Positions 44,213 through 54,703 of a DNA stretch of 64,000 bases are shown here, one piece after another; position 1 is the first letter of the stretch; the number at the start of each line of letters is the position of its first letter. The stretch spans positions 2,480,001-2,544,000 of the forward strand of contig MSED01000003.1 of the NCBI GenBank assembly GCA_002099365.1. The letters run 5' to 3'. The translations under genes were made by a program, and so were the position numbers. This DNA comes from Phialophora verrucosa. Its lineage: Eukaryota; Ascomycota; Eurotiomycetes; Chaetothyriales; Herpotrichiellaceae. The notes below the pieces were generated by a model, which searched no databases, had not been told where the DNA came from, and saw only the letters and a program-made list of their open reading frames with translations.

Positions 44213-46180
44213 TCAAGCCGCGGCAGCGGGAGGAGTCAAACTCAGCCCGCTCAACCCGCCCTCGTCCCTCCACTTCTTCAACTGATCCATGTAGCTGTTG
44301 ACGCCGTCTCCCCACATCACACCCCTCATGGCCTTTGCCAGTTCCTCGGGCGGCCTTTGCTTGTCCGCGGCGCCTTCAGCGTTAAAGTAGCTCGGCGTGC
44401 AGCCCGGCATCGCGGCGAAAGCGCCAGCCCTCGCTATGATCTGCTCCACCCACTTCTCCATCGCATCTTTCTGAGGCTCCACGTAGATGCGGCCGTCCTT
44501 GGACTTTTGACTCGCCTTTGTGAGAATGTAGGCGATGTGTTCGGAAAACATGTCCATCGTGTACGCTTGGTTCGCCGAGGCCCCGGCCTGACTGGGGCCC
44601 GTGAAGAAGAAATTGGGGAAATCGTCCGTCATCAGGCCATGGAGGGTCGTGATCCCGTCCGCCCACTTGTCGTCCATAGATACTCTGCCGCGACCGTAGG
44701 CTTTGAAGCCACCTTTCCCGGCGGGGCTGTCGCCGCCTTTGATGTAGTACCCCGTTCCGAAGATGAGGACATCAAGTGGGTATTCCTTGTCTGCCACCAC
44801 GGCGCCGGTCTCGGTGATCCGGTCGATGCCCTTGCCGTCAGTGTCGACGAGGGTGACGTTCGGCCGGTTAAACGACTGTAGGTACTCGTCGTGGAAGCAG
44901 GGTCTCTTGCACCATCCAAAGTACCACGGCTTGAGCTTCTCCGCCGTTTTCTTATCTGTAACGACGGTATCCACCCGTTTGCGGATGCGCTCTTGTCGCG
45001 TAAAGTCGAGAGCGCGGGCGCCTCCCACGAACGACTCGATGTCGCTATCCCGGAAGGGCGAACCCACGACGCAGCTAAATGTGCGCATATGTGTCCACCC
45101 GTCGCCCACAAGATCGACATCCGTCTGCACGTTTGAGACGTGCGCGTTGAAATTCTCCGCTCGGCGTCGTTGCCATCCTTTCCCGGACCCGCGAACTTCT
45201 TTATTGAACCAATCCACGTCGGTGACCCGGTTGTCCCGAACGTCCACTGATGACGGAGTGCGTTGGAACACGTAAAGCTCCTTTGCCCACTTAGCCAATT
45301 CCGGGACCGCCTGGATGCCAGTCGCCCCGGTTCCAATGAAGCCTACCCGCTTATCTTGCAGGTTTTTTAACTCCGGTTGAGTGGGTGATCCCCCCGTGTA
45401 GCTGTAGTCCCACCGTGACGTGTGGAAGCTGTGACCTGCAAAATCGATCATTCCGGGGAGATCTGGCATCTTGGGGACGTTGATCTGTCCCGTGTTGGTG
45501 ATGACCACCTCGCTCCGGATCTCAAGGTTGCCGCTATCCTTACCGTCGACGCGGTCGAGTTTGATAACCCACTGGCAGGCACTCTCATCCCAGCGCATCT
45601 GGTTGACTTGAACTCTGAAGATCGCCTTGTCCCGAAGCGCGTACTTGTCGGCTATCTTTTCTGCATACTCTCGGAGCTCGTGGCCGTACGCGTATTTGTT
45701 CTTGGGAATGTAATCCAGGTCTTCCAGTAGCGGCATGTAAATGTAGCTTTCGATATCACACATCAGGCCAGGATATCTGTTCCAGTACCACGTCCCGCCG
45801 AACCCGCCGGCGGTATCGATCAGCGCGATATCCTTGAAGCCGGCTTCCACCAGGCGGGCCGCGAAGGTCAAAGAACCATATCCAGCGCCAAACAGCACAA
45901 CCTTGAAGGATGCTCCTGGCTTCAGGTTGTCCAATCCAGGATTCGGCGTCTCTGGCGTCACCCAGATGTCTTCCTGGAAGCGCTTCAATTTCTCATGCTG
46001 GGCGGGGTCGACGTATTGAGCAGGCCCATCTTCGCGAAGTCGTTTGGAGCGCTCTTGTTCATATTTCTCAAGCAATGCCTTTGTCGAGCTGTCGGTTTCA
46101 TTAGATGACGCCTTCAGCGGCACCTTGTCAGACTGCGCAGCCTCGACTTCGAGGGGGGCAACGTCTCCAAATTCGGCCAT
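44213..46180 (-). CDS. Baeyer-Villiger monooxygenase 3
   Basis: Single exon, 655 residues from MAEFGDVAPLEVE. It has an about 90-residue N-terminal extension with KYEQERSKRLREDGPAQY, then VVLFGAGYGSLTFAARL (FAD), GGTWYWNRYPGLMCDIES, the fingerprint FAGHSFHTSRWDY, VGFIGTGATGIQAV (NADP) and LIFGTGYYI. It is in the same long-form branch as BVMO 2 but lacks its intron. It converts a ketone to an ester or lactone. The three BVMOs may act on successive ketones or on different rings. It is convergent with regulator 2. Confidence 0.93.
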   Translation of the reverse strand: MAEFGDVAPLEVEAAQSDKVPLKASSNETDSSTKALLEKYEQERSKRLREDGPAQYVDPAQHEKLKRFQEDIWVTPETPNPGLDNLKPGASFKVVLFGAGYGSLTFAARLVEAGFKDIALIDTAGGFGGTWYWNRYPGLMCDIESYIYMPLLEDLDYIPKNKYAYGHELREYAEKIADKYALRDKAIFRVQVNQMRWDESACQWVIKLDRVDGKDSGNLEIRSEVVITNTGQINVPKMPDLPGMIDFAGHSFHTSRWDYSYTGGSPTQPELKNLQDKRVGFIGTGATGIQAVPELAKWAKELYVFQRTPSSVDVRDNRVTDVDWFNKEVRGSGKGWQRRRAENFNAHVSNVQTDVDLVGDGWTHMRTFSCVVGSPFRDSDIESFVGGARALDFTRQERIRKRVDTVVTDKKTAEKLKPWYFGWCKRPCFHDEYLQSFNRPNVTLVDTDGKGIDRITETGAVVADKEYPLDVLIFGTGYYIKGGDSPAGKGGFKAYGRGRVSMDDKWADGITTLHGLMTDDFPNFFFTGPSQAGASANQAYTMDMFSEHIAYILTKASQKSKDGRIYVEPQKDAMEKWVEQIIARAGAFAAMPGCTPSYFNAEGAADKQRPPEELAKAMRGVMWGDGVNSYMDQLKKWRDEGGLSGLSLTPPAAAA

Positions 46181-47030
46181 TGTCAATGGTGATGCCGAAG
46201 CTCGTGACAGAGTCTCCCTTCGAATTCTCTGTCAACATTAAGAGGAAGAGATATTGAAGGGGTGGGCGGAAAGATGTGTGATCAAAACCTTCCCGATGTG
46301 CCTCAGACAGACCACTTCATCTAGATCCGGCCTTGATCCTATCCCGGAAAACCCTTTTCGGGCATCACTGTTCCGGCATCTGAGGCAATCCCGGGCAAGG
46401 GACTTCTCCTCTGAATAGGCCCGGAAATAGGGGCAGCTAAAGGGGAATGCAGGTGATGGGTATCATCTTCCATTCTGCCCTTTGTTGCCGGTTCCAGGGT
46501 TGTCGGCCTCTATTCGCATGGGAGGCGGCTCATTCCGCCAGTTCGGACCATTTGTGCCGTCTTCGCATGCAGGTGCCTATGGGAAGACATGGTTGTCCAT
46601 TTTCTCCCCCGGCGTGGGGGATGTCGGTATGGTTTCGGATAAGCCGGAGCATAGCCTGAGATGCGCCCGGCAGAAGACTGTATGATCGCCCCCCTGCTTC
46701 CCCCGAGGTCGCCACCCAGTATTGGTAATAGTGCGCATGTGTACAATTCGGGGCCGGGTTGGAGACTCTAATGTATGCCCTGCGAGGCCTACGAGGTAAT
46801 ACTCAGCAGGAAGATGTTGCACCTCGCATGCGAGTCTTGGCGCGTGATCACGGCTTACCCGCTATAACTATTCCGATGTGCCTGTAGCGATTCGGTAGCA
46901 ACTACGACATCAGGTCAGCGGCTATGGTTCAGCAGAGAGAGGAGGTCGACCTACCTCAGGAATGGCAAAAGCTGCTTGTTGAGCAAGACCGGCGCCCTAG
47001 ATTGTAATCCCCGGTTCGAATCACAAAGCT
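46181..47030. other. Promoter region of BVMO 3 and 3' side of a transporter relic
   Basis: CCCGGAAAAC at about 46334, TTCCGGCATC at about 46369 and AATTCGGGG at about 46747 are partial motifs. A T-loop-like stretch at about 46995 lacks a matching stem. No gene supported. Confidence 0.35.
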
Positions 47031-47700
47031 TCATTTGGGTTTCAACCGAAAGGGGGAGGCTGAAAGTCTTACCAATCCTTGAACCACCAACGCAGCTGTG
47101 ATCATCTTCGTACTACTGGCTGAACCAACCAAGGTGAAGCCAACGAACACCAACATGTTTCCTGTGACAATGAACCACCGTCGACCAAACAGATCCGAGT
47201 TTGAGGCAAGCAGCATGTGCGACGTCGCGTTCCAGAAGGTGTAAGCCTGAATCCACCAGATGGTATCTGGAATGCTTCCTATCTGGGAAGCGACCTGGTT
47301 TTGAATTGTCGCAAATACCGGAATAGCCCAGAAAGAAAACCCGAAGGACCTAAGAGGAGTCGTCAGCACGGTGGGATCGTGGTGACTGCGAGCTTCGAAG
47401 TCTCATTCTTACATCGACAAGGTCTAAAATATCGATGTTTACGGTCAGCCACGATAAAAGGATGGTGATCTCTTCACGGTCAATTTAATGCACTCACAAT
47501 TATAGTTGTCCATATTTGCAGCGTTAAGCGAGCTTCACCGTCAATCGGGTCGACGCCGAAAGGTTTTCCTTGGCTTGGTGGACAGTGTCTGTATTACCCA
47601 CGTCTTTGTTGAAGCTGAGAACGTCTTCGAGCTGAATCTCACAGTCCTGTTCTTGGTCTATCTCTCTCTTGAGGTCTTTGCTGACGCGTACGTTGGACAT
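47031..47700 (-). pseudogene. Truncated TRI12-type MFS transporter (N-terminal part)
   Basis: On the minus strand an ATG at 47700 opens MSNVRVSKDLKREIDQEQDC, an acidic N-terminus. After frame changes and an intron-like gap it gives LRSFGFSFWAIPVFATIQNQ, SIPDTIWWIQAYTFWNATSH, NSDLFGRRWFIVTGNMLVFV and MITAALVVQGL, the first three helices of a TRI12-type carrier with the expected GRR loop. A splice donor (GTAAGA) follows, but no further exon exists in the next kilobase. Either it is truncated or the rest was lost. A motif-like AGGAATTCGG lies 155 bases upstream, so it may once have been part of the regulon. Confidence 0.65.
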
Positions 47701-47854
47701 TATGGCAATCGTCCAGGATTTTACGATTTTTTACGATGGGTCGAACATCAGGACCACCAGCTTCGCTTCGAACTTGTCTAGATCGTGAGGATTTAGTTTT
47801 TAATACCCCTCCCCGACTTCTTGACCTTGACCCCGCCTGCCACGCTCGGAGTCT

Positions 47855-47864
47855 AGGAATTCGG
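47855..47864 (+). promoter_or_regulatory. CGG direct-repeat-like site (AGGAATTCGG)
   Basis: One mismatch in the first base, 155 bases upstream of the transporter relic. Confidence 0.35.
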
Positions 47865-48688
47865 GGCCTGACGGCGTCCACGAGTCAGTCCCGAGCTTTA
47901 CGCACGAGGACGGCGCTGATGGAAATTAAGGAGGAGTCGAAAGGTGAATCCGAAGATGAAATCGAGATGATCACTCCTCGAGCCTTGGGCTACGATATCC
48001 AGTGGTTCTTAGATGTTTCCTTTAATTGCCTCCAGGGCAGACCTTTGGGATTGATGTCGTGACCGGGGTGGCCGGTGGTACCAGCCTAGGGACGAGCTCG
48101 ACGATCAAGGAAAGATCTGTTCCTGGTCTCTCTCACAGATGCTACGGCTCTCTTCATTGCTCCATCTACAGATGTTATCCCCCTGTGATCAATAATTTTA
48201 GCATCTAGGCTAGTATTTGAGCTTCGTGCTTTTAGGGGTTCTAAACAGCATACTATGCTGGCCTGGCTTGTATCTAGTGTCTGATCATCACCATTGATGC
48301 TACCGTCAACAATTAATCTCATCAGAAATCCGTCAGCCATGCATTCTGTGTGGATGCGGGTTCCTTCGGACAAGACCAATCATCTGGGTCCGGTTTCATT
48401 TTACCCTTTCAGTGTCAGCCTCGTTGCAGAGTTGCGGAGATGGGGAAAGGGTGGGTCGGCCTCCAGACCCTCCCCCTGCGCTAAGACTTCCCCGGACTTT
48501 CCCCATCCTTTACCCCCCCAATTGCTCCGAGCCCGTTCTGCTGCCCGGAGCAATGATGCTCTCTGCCCCGTCTCCGGGTCCCTCGCGGAGAGGACCAGAA
48601 CACATGAGACTGCCTGTCGAGCATCATGGTACCGGTGTCTTGATGGCTTTTCCTGGACAAAGATCCGGAAGGTCATCAGAGGTTCCTT

Positions 48689-48699
48689 CCGAAATTCCG
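48689..48699 (-). promoter_or_regulatory. CGG direct-repeat site, 5-base spacer (CGGAATTTCGG on minus)
   Basis: It reads CCGAAATTCCG on plus, 210 bases upstream of TRI12 transporter 2. Confidence 0.5.
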
Positions 48700-48908
48700 G
48701 GGCTTACCCTACCCCTCTATATATGCAAAGGCTTGGGTCCCGCATCTTTGCTTGTTTAGTGTGGGGATCACCAATATCGTCAGACTCTCGAAACTTGACC
48801 ATAAGCTTGAGGATTCGTAGCGTGCCAGTTTGAGACCATGGGCCACGAGGGCATCAATGTATGCTACGAGTCTCCAAAGCGGTGATTCCACGAAGGTTGA
48901 CTTCTGTG

Positions 48909-51565
48909 ATGCAGACCGTTCCCGGAGAGGAACTCGAAGACCTGAATGCCAAAGGATCAGGGGATACCCGCCATGAGATCGTCGTTGCGATTTCAACAGC
49001 CGCCACGGACCATGCCAAAGATGTTGGGTGGAGGCTACTGCTTGAGCCCAATACGGTACGATGCTTGTGGAGGTGTTGGTCAGTGTACGAGCTCTGCTAA
49101 CAAATCACAACGGTAGGGGCTTTCACTCTTCGCCATGTCTCTCGGAATCTTTGCTGCATGCTGGGGATTCGCCCCCCCTGCGTCGATTTTGACATTCATT
49201 CAAGCCGATATTGGTAATGCTCGACCCAATCCCCATGAATGCACGTCCATGTACGATGCCTGACAGTCTTGTATAGGGGCCCCAGGCGATCAAGTCGCGA
49301 CATTTTCGATCGTGTGGACCATGGCAATCTCGGTCAGCTATGTCCTCGTTGGACGTCTCTCAGACATGTTTGGCCGACGCTGGTTCTTGATCGGATTTAA
49401 CGGGCTTGGGTTTGTTGGCGGTAGTTACGCCTTCATGTCTTCGCTCATCGCTCCCTAACGATATTCAGGCATTGTGGCTGCGAGAGCTCAAAATATGGAT
49501 GTTCTCATTGGAGCCAATGTGCGTTCCCTTCCGCCCCACCGGTCGAATCTTGCCTGTTCTGACTGCTTCAGGTACTGATCGGTTTGGCTGCTGGTGCTCA
49601 GTTTTCCTTTCTCGTCATGGGCACAGGTAAAAACTCACACCCCTCTGACTTTGAGCATGGTCATGTTTGTGCTCACTTCGATGGAAAGAGTTGGTCCCGA
49701 ACAGACACAAGGTGGCCACGATGGCCTTGGGATTTTCGATTGCCTTCCCAGCCCAGGGAATAGGCTCCTATCTAGGTATGCCAGCCTCAATGGGACTATT
49801 GACTAGAATCTGCCGCTTGCTTACGCCATCTTGCGTAGCGCGGTCACTGCATGAGAACGCAACCTGGCGATGGGTTTACTACATCTACTGTATTGTTGTG
49901 GGTGAGTAAACTCAAATGTCATTCCCATTTTGCCCCCTGCACGACTAATCATCTTTTCAGCGGTCGGGGTAATCCTTCTTTATGCCGTTTACTTTCCCAA
50001 GGAAGCGGATCTTGGAAAAACGCTGTGGCAACAGACCAAAGACGTGGACTTTGTCGGTTTTTTCCTTTTCACTGCCGGAATTTCTCTTTTCATCCTCGGA
50101 CTGTCGTGGGGGAAGAATCCGTACCCCTGGAAATCAGGTAGAGTGCTCGAGGAAGCAATTGAGATTTTGTCTTTACCTGACACAACACCCAGGGTATGTC
50201 CTGGGTCCCCTTCTTTCAGGGGCAGTCTCCCTAGTGGCGTTCTTTATATGGGGTGAGTACCGCCGGGGGTCCAAGCTACTGCGTATGCACAGAAGCATTG
50301 ACAGTAGGGTACAGAGTCTCGACAGCCTGCCAGCTACCAGTTCATACGGCTAGCTTTGTTCCGTGATCTCACTGGCTTTGTCATCTGCTTGGTTTCTTCT
50401 GCCATGGGAGGCATTGCCTACTACAGTCTCAACATTATCTGGCCGACTGGTGAGCTCTCTGATTTCCTACCCTGTGACCATTCCCCAGTCCAACCAGAAC
50501 TAACGAGATCTTCGCATTTATTTAGAGGTGAACTCTGTGTACGGCCCTGGCTACTCCTGGCAAACAAATGCCTGGATGAGCTGCACCGTCGGATTAGGCA
50601 CCTGGGCTGGAAACGTGCTGTTCGGATCTTTATGGGGAGTCATCGGCCACGTCAAATGGCAATTGATCGGCTTGAGCGCCGTCATGGTAACGTTCACCGG
50701 CGCGCTGGCCCACTGCAACCCGAAGAATAGGGCTTTTGGCATCGCCGCATCATTCTTTGCCGCATTCCCCATTGGGGTGATTGAAGAGCAGACGAGTGCT
50801 ATGGTCCAGTTGCTCGTGGCCGATGAGGACATTGGAATGGCCTTCGGTAAGCGTCACTCTGACCCTGTCCCGTGACAACCTTTTAAATCGCAGTTCATCT
50901 GCTGATAGGTCGTTGTGCACTTTAGGGGCGATATCCGGCCTGCGCAGTGCTTTGGGAGCCGTGGGCACAGCCGTGTTTCTCGCCATCATCAATGGTGAGT
51001 CTGGATCCTGTCGTCGTCGTTCACCGTTTATCCGCTGCACTCTCCTCCCCTATCTTCTGTCCTTATTAGTTGACCAGCACCCGTACCTGAAAGAGTGCTG
51101 CTGCCATTGATAGAAATGTACCATACTGACGCATAGGGTGCAGACAAAGTTCCAACAGAGCTCCTGGCGAGCGTTAGCTCCACGGCCTTATCCGAAGGGC
51201 TACCCCTTTCGGTTATTCCTGATATCATGGTCGCCATTGCGAAGGGCGATCGTCCAGCTCTTGAAGCCATCCCTGGTGTCTCCCCAAGCGTCGCAGACGC
51301 AATCAGCTATGCTACACAAGTGGGATATGCAAACGCTTACAAATACGTGTTTTTTGCAGCCATAGCCTTTGGAGGGGCTGCATTGATCACTGCTTGCTTC
51401 CTCCGACCAGTCGATCACTTACTGACAGACCACGTGCCCAAGAGGGTCGCCAAACGAGCCAGAGACGCACACGTTCGCGCTATGACTCAAAAGCCTAACC
51501 TAGGCCATGGTCATGGTTTCGATGTTGAGAAAGTGGACGGAGAAGCACCCGTGGTGATGGAATAG
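48909..51565 (+). CDS. MFS transporter, TRI12/fungal trichothecene efflux pump type 2 (13 exons)
   Basis: Exons 48909..49055, 49117..49213, 49277..49420, 49469..49518, 49572..49626, 49689..49775, 49839..49901, 49961..50137, 50193..50252, 50315..50449, 50526..50846, 50926..50994, 51144..51565; total 608 residues. Each join keeps frame and restores TRI12 motifs: VGRLSDMFGRRWFLIGFNGLG, DVLIGANVLIGLAAGAQFSF, ELVPNRHKVATMALGFSIAF, NATWRWVYYIYCIVVAVG, SRQPASYQFIRLALFRDLTG and the late AISYATQVGYANAYKYVFFA. Exons are as short as 50 bases. An in-frame Met at 48861 is an alternative start. It should be a plasma-membrane carrier with 14 helices. No stop or shift was found once spliced, so it looks functional, unlike the relics at 7.3 and 47.4 kb. 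Confidence 0.82.
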
Positions 51566-52308
51566 AAGGAGAGAGGTCGACTTCATTTACCCGTGGTGCC
51601 GCGCGGAAGAAAGCGAGGCCAGATTGTTCTTAGATAGGCCAAGTACCGCCCAGGGGGACGCATGCCGAGCTGCCAGCTACATACAGGAGGTCAACCTAAG
51701 AAGCAGATGTCTGAGAAGCATCACAAGCATTATGTGACTGTTGTTTTTGAAATGTGCCGCCGTAAGGACGACTTCCAGAGCATTCTGAATCCTGGAACAC
51801 CAACGCCACGTATTACATTGCGGTGGAAGAGTGCATTCCCATCTTGGAGACGTGTCTTTCCTCTCCTCCGAGAAAGGGACCCTATGAGGACTGACCGGAC
51901 TGGCACGACCCATCGGCGATTGCAAGGCGGAAATGTTATACCCTAACCCACTCATATCTGAACACTGGATGGAAGGGGTCCCAGGCTCCCCTTGTTTCCG
52001 CCAATTCCTTCCTCCCCCCTCCTTTCCCCGCTTCCCGCCATAGGTGTTGCTTCAAGGGCGAAGCAGCGGATCCCTTTGCTATGAGATATCGTTCATGTCA
52101 AGCTCAGTGCAGCAGAAACGCTTCCATCCGTTAGGTGAATTCCGCCATCCCGGTCTCACATCTTGCTACACTCAAATCGAATTATAAGCAGTTGTGCTGC
52201 ACAACCATGAGAGTGCTTCAACCACACAATATTCCAGATTGGCTCTCAAGCATCTTGGGGATAGCTGTTTAGTCCTGATTAAACCCCAAAAACGCCTCCC
52301 CGATCGAC
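51566..52308. other. Promoter region of P450 2
   Basis: GAATTCCG at 52137-52144, a half site about 165 bases upstream of the P450 2 start. No gene supported. Confidence 0.35.
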
Positions 52309-54106
52309 ATGGGCATGCTGGCCACAATTCCTCTCCTGACCTTGAGAGCGATTCCGTACCTCTTTGTCGCCTTTCTAATCGGGTCCCTGATTAGGCGGCG
52401 ATACAATGCTCTCCGAGGGATACCTGGGCCTTTTCTAGCCTCTTTAACTGAGCTCTGGCTGCTGGTACAAAGCGCAAACGGTAACACACGCGATGAAGTT
52501 CTTCTTCATCGAAAATATAACTCTCCTTTAATACGGCTGGGGCCAAACATGGTCTCGGTGTCGGATGCTGAAGCGACTCGCGTGATCTATGGGCACAAAA
52601 GAGTGTTTCCCAAGGTGGTTCCTGACCCTAGTCGTTAGTAAGAGGTCCGCTAATCCCTGGGTCAGAGTCGCTTCTATATCACCCAGTCTCATTCAAGCGC
52701 GGACGGCGAACTCATTGCAAACCTGGCATCAACAACGGACGAGAACTTCCATGCCCGTCTTCGACGGCCGATCGCCAACGCTTACGCTATGAGTACCCTC
52801 GTGGAGTTTGAGCCTCTGATCGATGCTCTCTGGGATATGTTCGAGAAGCAAATCTGCGTCAACTTCGCTGAGCCGGGTAAATTCTGTAACCTGCACGACT
52901 GGTTGCAGATGTACGCTTTTGATGTCATGTAAGTTGCGTAGACTGCGGAATGGCGCCTTTTCCTTCGATCACTCAAGCTGACTTCCTGTTGCAGAGGTCA
53001 AATCACGTTCAGTAAGCCATTCGGCTTCCTTCAGAGTGGTCGTGACCTGGATCACATGATGCATTTCACGGAGCAAGTCATGGATTACACTGGCACGGTG
53101 AGCCGAAGAACCGCATGACCTCGAAGAAATGCTGACCAGTCTTGAGATGGGACACATCCCCACTGTGGACGAGTATGTGAGGGTCAAAAACATTTTTCGC
53201 AAGGCCATGAAGCCGGCCGGACCGGTGATGCAATGGACCATCAATCGCATCAAGGAGTACAATATCAACTATAACTCTTCACGCCCCGATTTCTGGACCA
53301 GGTTCCGAGCCGCGCACGAGAAGTTTCCCGACGTTATTTCAGATTCCCAACTGACCGACTTGGCCAACGTGAATATCGCTGCTGGGTCTGACACCACCGC
53401 GATAGTGCTTCGCGAAATGATCTACCAACTCAGCACCCACGTTAAGTCCTACCTTCGAGTTATGGGAGAGCTAAAAGCCGTCTTGAAAGACCGGCCTGAC
53501 GGTATTCGCGACAGACGGCCCATTACATGGGCTGAAGGGAACCGGATGTCCTATTTCCAGGCGTGCATCCAAGAAAGTCTACGGTATCATCCGGCCGTGG
53601 GACAGTGCCTGCCACGGGTGGTTCCAGACGGCGGAGTAGAGCTCTGCGGCCGCTTCCTTCCCGCGGGCACCCTTGTCGGGTGTAACGCGTGGACTGTGCA
53701 CCGAGACAAGAGTGTATTCGGAGACGATGCTGACATGTGGCGACCTGAGCGATGGCTCGAGGCCGACCCAGACTCGAGACGCCGAATGGAAAACCTCAAC
53801 TTCGTCTTTGGAGGCGGTCCACGAGTGTGTCTAGGACGAAACATTGCCCTACTCGAAATCACAAAATTCATCCCTCAATTCTTCCGGATCTTTGAAGTGG
53901 ACTTGGTCGACCCGAGTCAGTACGAGACATACGGTATTTGGCTCACCCCTCAGAAGGGACTCGATGCCAAGTTGACTCTACGGGATCCCGCGTCCCTGCT
54001 GGCTGATGAGGTCTCTGCAAATGTTTCCCTTCCGTTGGAAAGAAACTCAAGTAGAACGATCCCTCTCGGGGAAGGAGGGGAGAAGGAGGCTATGATTGTG
54101 GTCTGA
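52309..54106 (+). CDS. Cytochrome P450 2 (pisatin-demethylase-like class)
   Basis: Four exons, 52309..52614, 52666..52928, 52995..53097, 53147..54106, 543 residues. There is a membrane segment (LRAIPYLFVAFLIGSL), IRRRYNALRGIPGPFLAS, I-helix AAGSDTTAIVLREM, ESLRYHP (ExxR), WRPERWL and heme loop FGGGPRVCLGRNIALLEI. Exons 2 and 3 match P450 1 in length (263 and 103 bases). The intron that P450 1 has after its I-helix region is missing here. A serine-rich tail of about 40 residues extends past the usual end. It should be ER-bound and act as a hydroxylase or demethylase. Confidence 0.9.
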
Positions 54107-54703
54107 GGATTAAAACTGGAGACCGTGGATGGTTTTACAGTGCAGGCACAATGCGATACTACCAACCTCAGAAACTGATTCATACAAGAAGCCGCTGCCG
54201 CCGTCGGACAGCATTTGTAATCCACGCTTCTGCCACAAGCAACCGGAGGGGACCCGTGTTGTGATGTTTCCCTTCCGGTTCTCTCGTATCGTCGGCCCAC
54301 CTCTACCTCCGCGATGGATCGAAGGGCTTCGTCATGCTGTCGCTCTCTAGATGCTCTCTTGATTTGTTGCGATGGCTCGAACGGCGTCGCTTCACCCATT
54401 TCGAAGTCCGGAAGTCAAGCTTGGATTCCGACTCCCCGTTCCCAATTCCGTTCATGGCTTGTACCCGTCTTGGGGGCTGTTGAGTCCTTGCCTTGTGGGT
54501 GAAACCAGTTCATTCCTCGTAGAGACTTCACCGGGCTCAGGTCCTGTCTCCCTCGTCCTCTTTAAGGGAATTGTAGTTCCTGGAACGTGGATATAGCATT
54601 TTCGCGCACATTGAAGAAAAGACAGCCACTTTCAACTACCTGTTTGCCCGAATTGGCGATGGATACCAGTATTAGACCTTTTAAAGTTGCCTAAGCACCT
54701 CGC
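54107..54703. other. Promoter region of the epoxide hydrolase
   Basis: ATTCCG at 54425 and AATTCCG at 54444, plus AAGTCCGGAAG near 54407. Half sites only; no gene. Confidence 0.35.

Larger units (their letters stand above)
47701..48908. other. Divergent region between the transporter relic and TRI12 transporter 2
   Basis: It contains AGGAATTCGG (47855-47864) near the relic and CCGAAATTCCG (48689-48699) near the intact gene. No gene supported. Confidence 0.4.

Noticed and set aside
44135..44881. 248-codon plus-strand open frame
   Set aside because: Antisense to BVMO 3.
46960..47030. tRNA-like T-loop GGTTCGAATC
   Set aside because: The stem bases around it do not pair and no D-arm or anticodon arm was found.
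53430..53480. Possible hidden intron in P450 2 at the place where P450 1 has one
   Set aside because: The frame is open and the protein reads through plausibly; no good donor-acceptor pair was seen.
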